Shown here in pieces: positions 56,801 to 64,000 of a stretch of 64,000 nt of DNA. The translations under genes and the position numbers were made by a program. Every line of letters starts with the position of its first letter. Positions within the stretch are counted from its first letter, which is position 1. The notes below the pieces were generated by a model. That model searched no databases. It was given only the letters and a program-made list of their open reading frames with translations, and was not told the origin of the DNA. The DNA is from Dermacentor variabilis (taxonomy: Eukaryota; Arthropoda; Arachnida; Ixodida; Ixodidae), in contig NC_134574.1 in NCBI RefSeq assembly GCF_050947875.1, forward strand, positions 106,013,469 to 106,077,468, in the 5' to 3' direction.

Positions 56801-57369
56801 TGAATGATGCCTACGCGTGTAAAACGACGTAAGGTTCGAGCAACAGTGTGGTTACCACCGAGTGTGGCAACAATTTGTATATCGACAAACGAAACGAAAG
56901 GGCTTTGTAAGTGAATTTGTTCTTGAAGAAAGAAGGTGGCAGAGTGGTGACGTGCGCGTCGATATTGAACGTCTGTGTATGACTTGCGATATTGTGTCTA
57001 GGATAAAAGGGCGGTGAGCGTGCAGGTGTTGTGTCGAATCAAATTTCTTAACACGTGTTAGATGACCGGTGGACCATTGGCATTACAGAATGGGTGCCAA
57101 GAGAAGGCAAGCGCAGTCGAGGACGGCAGAACACTAGGTAGGGCGATGAAATTAGGAAATTCGCGGGCGCTAGTTGGAATCGGTTGGCGCAGGACAGCGG
57201 TAAGTAAAGATCGTAGGTAAAGGCCTTCGTCCTGCGATGGACATAAAATAGGCTGTCGCTGCTGCTGATAAAGATGACGAGTGATCAGAAGATCAAAAAA
57301 TTATAATGGTGATTGAGGCCAGGATATGAGCGTACTAAATAAGAAATAAGAACTGGAGAAAGAGAAACA
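56801..57369. other. unannotated sequence
   Basis: The right end approaches the LINE and may hold eroded RT sequence that I cannot read. Confidence 0.4.
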
Positions 57370-57924
57370 AGCTGAAGAAGTTCTGCATACCCTACGCATA
57401 CTCCGCCAACAAATCACCGAAGAAATGCACAAGATAAAGCGCATTACAAACCGCCGACAAGGACTCCAAGAAAAAAATGCATTCCGAATCGTTCAAGCCC
57501 TCATAATTAGCAGATAAACCTACCACCTCCCCTATCACAGCCTCACTGAGACCGAGACGCACCAGATGGACGCCCTCCTCCGTACGGCATTAAAGGTAGC
57601 GCTGGTACTGCACCAACACGCTTCCACGCAGCTCCTACTACAGCTCGGGGTGCACAACACCATCCGCGAACTAGTCGAAGGTCACCTTAACAGACAATTG
57701 GAATGTCTCCAATGAAAAATTCAGGGAGGCCTCATTCTATCCCGGCTAGGATACCAAACACCAGGAAAAGCACAACAGGAAGACCGCACATTTCTTGCCC
57801 TTGACATTTGAAACAAAATTCATGTGGCCCCAATTCCCCAGAATATCCACCCTGATCGTCATAACCCACTTGAAAAACACAACAGGAAATTTTCACAGTC
57901 TGTCGTATTTTGGGACGTTGTTTG

Positions 57925-58040
57925 TGTAGTTCTGTTGCCTGTAGTTCTGTTGTCTGTAGTTCTGTTGTCTGTAGTTCTGTTGTCTGTAGTTCTGTTGTCT
58001 GTAGTGTGACGTCCTGTAGTAGAACGTTCTGTAGTTCTTG
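57925..58040 (+). repeat. 15-bp tandem repeat, about 7 units
   Basis: The unit TGTAGTTCTGTTGTC occurs five times almost perfectly (57925-57999), then two diverged units. Translated, it produces the VVLLS pentapeptide repeat, which has no meaning as protein. Confidence 0.95.
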
Positions 58041-58069
58041 ATCAATATTTAATTAAAAATTGACAGAGA

Positions 58070-58290
58070 CCTCCTTAAGGCTATGTAAATTTGTTAGTAC
58101 AAAAAAGAAAAATATAAAAGTAAAAAAATTGAAAAAAAAGAAACGTCCCCGCCATGGATTCGAACTTGTGACCTCACGATTCCGAGCACGGCATCTTACC
58201 ACTGCACCACCCCTGACATGGCTTTCGGGTGCACATTTTGGCCATGTCAATAGTACGATGTGCTGATGTTTACATTTGCATTTTAAGAGC
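58070..58290 (-). mobile_element. tRNA-derived SINE nested in the insertion
   Basis: On the minus strand, GGTGGTGCAGTGGTAAGATG (A box) and AGGTCACAAGTTCGAATCCA (B box) stand at tRNA spacing. They are followed by GGCGGGGACGTTTC and a long T-rich tail. The 5' side near 58218 (GTCAGGGGTGGTGC) marks the head. The 174-codon minus frame over this stretch is a shadow of the repeat. Confidence 0.65.
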
Positions 58291-59036
58291 CAAGATCCGC
58301 TATCACTCCACCGCGTCAAGTGCCGCATCTCTAGAAGAGCAAGAGTGTTATTACCATCGACAGCTACATCGTGGAGTGCTAGAACATCGATTTTGATGTA
58401 CGATATCCATATTAAATAAGAAATTGGGAAATAGACAACGGCGACTGTCCGGGTTGTTACTGCTAATTTCGACAGTTGTCTCTCGTTCTTTACACTTTTG
58501 AGCGCGCATATAATTCGTGTGTTCAATGCAAAATAGCTACATAAACATTCGTGGATGAGTGTTCTTTCCGACAGCATACTGGCTTCTCACGGCAGCGCTG
58601 TACCAGATTATTGAGACCCGAGCGAGACAGCTTTTCACGCAACTTTGTGGAACAACCCAAATCTTTTTTTGCGCTTCGCATAAGCTTGTGAAATATTCCT
58701 GGGAAATTAACTAATGTGTCAGTGTAACAGCACATGTAAGTCCACAGGCCTGTGTGCCACATCTTACCAAATAAAACAAAACGGATACGCAGCCATTCCC
58801 GCAGATGGTATGATTTTGATCAGCGGCCGATTTTGAGGAGGCCGGTAGGTGTTGCTGGTGCCGCGTCGCCACGGCACAATTATAACTATTGGCCACGTCG
58901 ACTTTATTACCGGAGTCGGTGGTATCAGCATTGCCGGCTTCAGAGAAGCGCGATTGAATACCGCGCAAGAGAAAAGTACAGTGTACACTACCGATGCGAA
59001 ACTGACATACTATTTTAAGGGGCCGCGACGGAAAGC

Positions 59037-59260
59037 GCTTCTGTTGCGACTTCAGAACTCTTGGTCGTCGCGACCGAATGTTTCTGTTGCGACGTCAGAA
59101 TTGGTGTCGTAACGTCGGAGTCGCTGTCACGATATGAAGCTGTTGTTTCGACTTCAGAACTCTTCTTGTCGCGACAGAACGTTTCTGTTGCGACTTCATA
59201 ACTCTTGGCCTTCGCGACAGAATGCTTCTGTTGCGACATCAGAATTTCTGTCGTAACGTA
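59037..59260. repeat. ~43-bp tandem repeat
   Basis: Five diverged units share CTTCTGTTGCGACTTCAGAA, CTCTTGG and TCGCGACAGAATG. Starts are at about 59037, 59081, 59139, 59182 and 59225; the second unit carries an extra insertion. Confidence 0.85.
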
Positions 59261-59359
59261 AGAAATGTCTCTCAATTAAGAAACGTCGGGAACTTCTGTC
59301 GTACAACAGAATTTCTGTAGCTGCGACAGGAATTCCTGTTGTCTTTTTCAACTAATCAC

Positions 59360-59796
59360 TACAGAAGCTTGTCGCATCTCACAATTTCAGTGCACTTCTG
59401 TTGTCATCATTGGGTACATGTTGTGACGATAGGTTTGCGTTGTATAACAGTTCTTTGTAGTACAACAGAAGTTTGTCGCATTACTTCAGGAACACTTCTG
59501 TTATGACAATTGCGGGCATGTTGCAATGATAGGTTTCTGTCGTACAACAACATTTTTCTGTAGTACAACAGAAGTTGGTCGCATTACTTCAGGAGCACTT
59601 CTGTTGTGACAATTGGGGGCCTGTTGCCACAATAGGTTTCTGTAGTATTTCAACAGCTCTCTGTAGCACTACAGAAGTTTGTCGGGTTACTTCAGGAACA
59701 TTTCTGTTGGGACAACAGGGTGCCTGTAGTGATGACAAATTTTTCTGTAGTACTACAAAAATCTGTTGTAGAGCTTCCGCTTTCTGTTGTAAAAAC
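59360..59796. repeat. ~103-bp tandem repeat, about 4 units
   Basis: Units start at CACTTCTGTT 59393, 59493 and 59596 and at CATTTCTGTT 59699 (periods 100, 103 and 103), with part of an earlier unit from 59360. Each holds TTCTGTAGTACWACAGAA-like palindromes and GTCGCATTACTTCAGGA. Confidence 0.92.
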
Positions 59797-60890
59797 AGAC
59801 ATACGACAGAGTGCACTTCTGTAGTCACAACAAGAAATGTCTGTTGTAAATCAGAAAAGTCTGTCGCTCCATCAGGAATCTGTAGTTACTACAGAAAAAT
59901 CCTGTTGTACAACAGAAACTTCTGTAGTACTGAACACAACCTCTGTTGTCATTTTCAACTGGGAATGGCCGAAGAAAGACAAGATCACAAGCCGTGACAA
60001 GACTCTATGGCGATGACACATCGGACACACCGGCCCTATACACCGGCGTGGACCGGTACACATAGAGACGTGCCCTAGGTCTAGTCGTACTAGACAGTAG
60101 AAACACTCTGAGCGATTGGACCACGATCAACACTGTGGACAGTGGTACGGCGGAAGAGGCTGATATCGTGCTAGCCATCGTACAAGCTACAACCATACCG
60201 GCACCGGATGGACCCAACACAGTGGTCGCTGATTCACAGACCGCCTGCAGAAATTTGGCACAAGAGATGGTGACACCCTACACACACCGCATCCTTACAT
60301 CATTACAACCCATAGCGTTGCACAGGGTGCTTATCGTCAGCACACCCGGCCACACCTATCTCTATGGTAATTAACTCACTAATGCACGAACTAATGCAAT
60401 AGCCCAAGAACTCGCTAACTGAGGTCCATTGGAATAGCTATTCAACCCATACTACGCACCGACACAACTACTGAACCACACGGAAACTCTACAACATTAC
60501 AGAGATAGCAGGAGATGCTTCCCCCACAGCATAATTCCCTTGACCGAGAAGATGCCGTTCCGTGGGGACAGCTTCAAACTGATTAATTTCCCTGCCTATT
60601 TTATCATTACCTATCCACCCCACACAATATCCCTCATACTGTCCGTACTGTGGAGCAACCCTCACAGTGTATCATTGATGATCGGAATGCCCACACCATC
60701 CGGGTTACTCCCCTATTCCTTCGCCTTCCTCCTGTGAGACTGCGCTGACTAGCTTAGACTCGCAAGAGCAGCGACGGCTGATCCAGCAGCACGCGTACTG
60801 GCACGAGTCAATGGGGCCCTGAACTAAGGGCTTGCTCTACGAGGAAGTCAACCACCTAATTAGAAATAAATATTTTCTATATCTTTTGCT

Positions 60891-60992
60891 CTCCCTTTCT
60901 GAAGTGCAGAAGTAATATTTCGCAAACGCATGCTTGAATGAGCAATTGAATGAATAGCTTAGTCAGAAACGTGGTAAATGAATGTAGAAATA

Positions 60993-60995
<3 letters not shown>
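60891..60995. other. sequence flanking the LINE 3' end
   Basis: Short spacer before the TA array; the LINE A-rich tail (AGAAATAAATATTTTC) lies just upstream at about 60862-60880. Confidence 0.4.

Positions 60996-61085
<90 letters not shown>
60996..61085. repeat. (TA)n microsatellite
   Basis: About 45 uninterrupted TA repeats. Confidence 0.98.
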
Positions 61086-61087
<2 letters not shown>

Positions 61088-64000
61088 GTTATGAACGGTG
61101 CCTATAATACAACTTTCTGCATTATACTTTCTGTAATCACATGTCTGTCTGAACTCACCGCTAGAAACAACATGTAACTTTTAATAAAGTCACTCATAGC
61201 TGAAAAAAGAAAAGTTCAGCCGAGATATGGAAATGTTCATTAGGCGTATATCTTCAATAGCACCTGATACATTTATTATTTAAATTTCTTGTGCGGCCTT
61301 CACCTGGGGCCTAATTCACGAAGCTTATCGTTCGAAGTGTTATTTTGCCATTGGCTAAGCATGCGTCGACCGTCTTCCCGAATGTTATGTCATACAACAC
61401 GATTGGCTAGAATTTGCTTTCGTTACAAATTCTAACATAGTAGATTTTTTATAAGTGCCCAGATGCTGTAGAGAGAGAGACAGAGAGAGAGAGAGAACCT
61501 CTCTATTGAAAATGTCAGGTGTTTGTCAGCGTGAATAAGTAGGAGGTTGGAAACACCAAATACTGCCGGCTAATCTATTTCACACTTGTAGAAATGGTAT
61601 GAATCGCCAGTCACACAATATCATAAATGTAAGATAGACACACTGTATAATGATATTGCAAGGTATCCTCAAACCACGAAACATCCCCACAGTGCTTAGG
61701 ATGGCACGAAGTGCACAGGTAGAAAACATCCAGACAATACGTTCCAAGAGAAAGGAAAGACATTGCAATTTAATACAAAACACTGCATATACATACCATG
61801 TCATTTTCAAGATATAAATGTGCACGCGCACCTATCTTACCATTTATCCACATTATATGAGTGGATATCAAATGGACACTGTGGTTTTTCGCTATCCCTA
61901 CAACTTGCCAATATCAGCGTCTACGAAGGCACTGATAACTGAGGCGATGGTTTTTTTCCCCAATCAAGACAATTCTGGCGTTTAATAAATATATTTATGA
62001 GTTTCAGCTTTATTTTTTTCACTATGTTTCTAGAAAGCAAAAATATTTGGTATCTTTAATCCGTCGGGGACAACTTGCATCGTCATAATGGTGCTTATGG
62101 CAAAGAGTATCTTCTGTGTGTACTTGTTTTTCTGCAAATACTTCAATACGTGTTGAATCTATACCAGCATATTTCCATTTTTTCACGCTCAACAGTAAAC
62201 TGCGAACGTGTACAGATTACGAAAGAAATGGTGAGTCGAGAATTGAAGGAAAAGCAATAGTCGCGTGAGCAGAAAATGTAAGCAGTATCAAAGCGTCCAT
62301 TCAACAGGTCAGCTAAATGAGAGAATGTGTCAAAATTGGTACGAACAGCCTCAAAAAAGAATTTTCGACCACTATATTGCTTAATAATCATTGGATTTAT
62401 AGATCCAAGCCAGCACCCTGGATAATGTTCTTCGACACTTTCGAAACTGATCCTGATAATACGTACATATTTCCAGTTTGAGTAAGATAGCACGTCTCTT
62501 TCCCAATATTTTTATATTGTTACGCAGGTTTCCTTATTTAACACCCACCGACAACGTGGCCAAGCAAAATCTCGCTCGGCCATATAAGATAGGACAAAAA
62601 TATTCAGCCATTGTTGGCGACGTTAACGCTTGTGTTTTCATTACTGTTCTTTCGTTTTCATGACGCGACTGGCTCGCCAACACTGCAGCAACAAAAGCAT
62701 AGTCTACGGATATTTCTGGCACATCCTTGAGCGGGAAATACCAATCCTATCATCTAAGCCAGAAATTTAAGCGATGTCCATCAATAACCTTAACTTCAGT
62801 AGGCGTCGCTAAGCCATAATTTAGTTGTATCGTTTGGTTATAGGAATGGTACACAGTAAGCAGATGTTACACAACCTTATTTTGCTCAACGATAAATGAA
62901 AAGCAATCGCCAGGTTGGAGCGTATCATCACAGTGATTACATGAGAATATTAAAATATCAACCAATATCTGAACGCAGCTACGTCAACTGCTAGCAGCTT
63001 CAATGTGACAGTCAGCAAGAAAACTGAGATACCTGACTGCCTGTCTGTTGTTATTCAGCCAATCTACATTCAAAGAGCTTAAAGTACAAAACTGACTGGG
63101 AAGACATTGGATTGCAGTTAATTCGTCAACAAACTTGCTGATGTTCTGACGAGCTGGCGGATAATCAACTATACATTCAACACACGCTTCACTCATAATA
63201 CCGCGGTTCACCTGTTCTTTGTGCCCCCACTTTCTGAAACATTTAGCGCCTGAGAGAGGTGAAGCTACCGCATGCCCCGACATCACCTCTGAAAGACAGC
63301 TATGACAGCTGGAGCCCTCTTACAACTAAAGTGCCACTGCTCCTCTAATGTATAAAGCTAAGCTAATGGGAAAATACGTGCTCGTGTTATTGGCTCTATT
63401 GTTACCGCTGGCCTAATGTTGGGATAATTAGTTCTCGTGAATGTTTCCAAGGCTTTCAGTTAGCTTCAACAGTTAAATTAGCCGCCTAACTTGGGCAGAC
63501 AAACAGAATCCGCTTAATGTCACAGAAGTGAGCGAACGTAATCGTCTGGCAGGTTTGTGCAAAATCGCTGCGAGTTGGAGAATGCCCCATAAACGACTCC
63601 AGCTTTAGGCTGTTGCTGACCATAGCAAGAACTGTAAATAACCATCAAGGTACATACATACTCATTCGCCACAAGTGAATGTTGTGAGAAGTGGTGTAGC
63701 GATCCATCTTTTTGGGTTTAACATCGCAATGTCACCCACAAAACGACGCTGGCACGTATGGACTATTATGATACCCATCTAGCAGCAATATCCTTGGGCG
63801 ATATTCGTTTATATTTACGTCCCTTAGGACAAACATGTCTAACATATTAATAACAGATCACGCATGTAATAAAACAAAATTTGTCGCAATCATTGCAAAA
63901 ACTCCGGATCATCACATGCGATGCTGAAAACCAAACCTGCCTCTGTTGCCACGAAAGTAATGTGCCGACTCAAAAATTTCCTCAAGTGCTAAAAGTGCGC
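61086..64000. other. unannotated sequence, nothing secure
   Basis: Contains a short GA run (61471-61496). Two minus-strand frames (62493-62143, 116 codons; 63286-62984, 100 codons) look a little more protein-like than their surroundings but have no motif I can name. No RNA gene seen. Confidence 0.4.

Larger units (their letters stand above)
57889..59957. mobile_element. unclassified 2055-bp insertion with 7-bp target-site duplication
   Basis: ATTTTCA at 57889-57895 is repeated at 59951-59957, and the inserted DNA is 57896-59950. The host LINE frame is restored when one copy and the insert are removed, which fixes the boundaries. The ends (CAGTCTGTCGTATTTT and CACAACCTCTGTTGTC) are not inverted repeats of each other. 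Content in order: a 15-bp tandem array (57925-58040), a nested SINE (58070-58290), about 700 bp of unrecognised sequence, a 43-bp array (59037-59260), a 103-bp array (59360-59796) and a tail dense in the same TTCTGTTGT/TTCTGTAGT words. No coding domain seen. Confidence 0.85.
57370..60890 (+). mobile_element. LINE (non-LTR retrotransposon), split by a 2-kb insertion
   Basis: Left part (57370-57895): post-RT region with NAFRIVQALIISR, the box QMDALLRTALKVAL and LLQLGVHNTIRELVEG, in one frame with three stops. Right part (59958-60890): RNase H (AEEADIVLAI, VVADSQTACRNL, STPGHTYLYGN, NARTNAIAQELA), then in another frame CPYCGATLTVYH and a closing ARVNGALN-type end (key block NGALN) with a stop near 60826. 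The two parts join in frame if the insertion and one ATTTTCA copy are removed. The first RNase H catalytic Asp appears as Gly (LYTG for the usual YTD). Confidence 0.85.

Noticed and set aside
58053..58577. 174-codon minus-strand frame
   Set aside because: It covers the nested tRNA-derived SINE; the reading frame is a by-product of the repeat.
62143..63286. two minus-strand frames as exons of a transposase
   Set aside because: No catalytic or DNA-binding motif could be identified and splice sites are not convincing.

Overview
The window looks like gene-poor, repeat-dense nuclear DNA of an arthropod, most likely a hard tick (Ixodidae). The strongest pointer is a tRNA-derived SINE at 32790-33020 whose head, body and tail I recognise as the Ruka family of ixodid ticks. 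Decayed copies of the same type lie at 21515-21738 and 29875-30080. Other SINEs, Penelope-like elements (PLEs), non-LTR retrotransposons, a TTAA-bounded foldback element and long microsatellites fit that setting. The species assignment is inference. I see no intact host protein gene, no rRNA and no intact tRNA gene. Nearly every open frame is short and shows no family signature, so the window reads as intergenic or deep intronic sequence.

Layout. 1-2 kb: a 45-bp-arm hairpin beside a (TA)n tract, then a small inverted PLE remnant. 2-18.6 kb: mostly unrecognised single-copy-like sequence with microsatellites and one possible tick repeat-protein pseudogene (9163-9423). 18.6-21.7 kb: a (CA)n(TA)n(TG)n block and two SINEs. 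22.66-25.74 kb: the best PLE, a head-to-head inverted pair with reverse transcriptase and GIY-YIG remnants. 26-28 kb: a perfect palindrome, a second long hairpin and a multi-phase tetranucleotide array. 29.9-33 kb: SINE, decayed Ty3/gypsy pol fragment, SINE. 36.3-37.9 kb: third PLE, interrupted by a third hairpin. 40-49.5 kb: a pair of dispersed repeats, the 733-bp foldback element, SINE and LINE ends, and a composite element with duplicated CRE-like sites. 49.7-54 kb: tetranucleotide arrays and a degenerate TCG/CAT tract split by a PLE inverted pair that has a 13-bp target-site duplication. 55-60.9 kb: two LINE fragments, the second split by a 2055-bp insertion. 61-64 kb: microsatellites and unrecognised sequence.

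Nothing here works as an operon or pathway; the shared biology is retrotransposition and its decay. Two results stand out. First, all four PLE loci are head-to-head inverted pairs, and at one locus the pair is bracketed by a single target-site duplication, so it probably inserted as a unit. Second, the 57896-59950 insertion has a precise 7-bp duplication that restores the reading frame of the host LINE. It has no coding capacity that I recognise and is built from three tiers of tandem repeats (15, about 43 and about 103 bp), all sharing a TTCTGTTG/TTCTGTAGT core. I do not recognise it as a named family.
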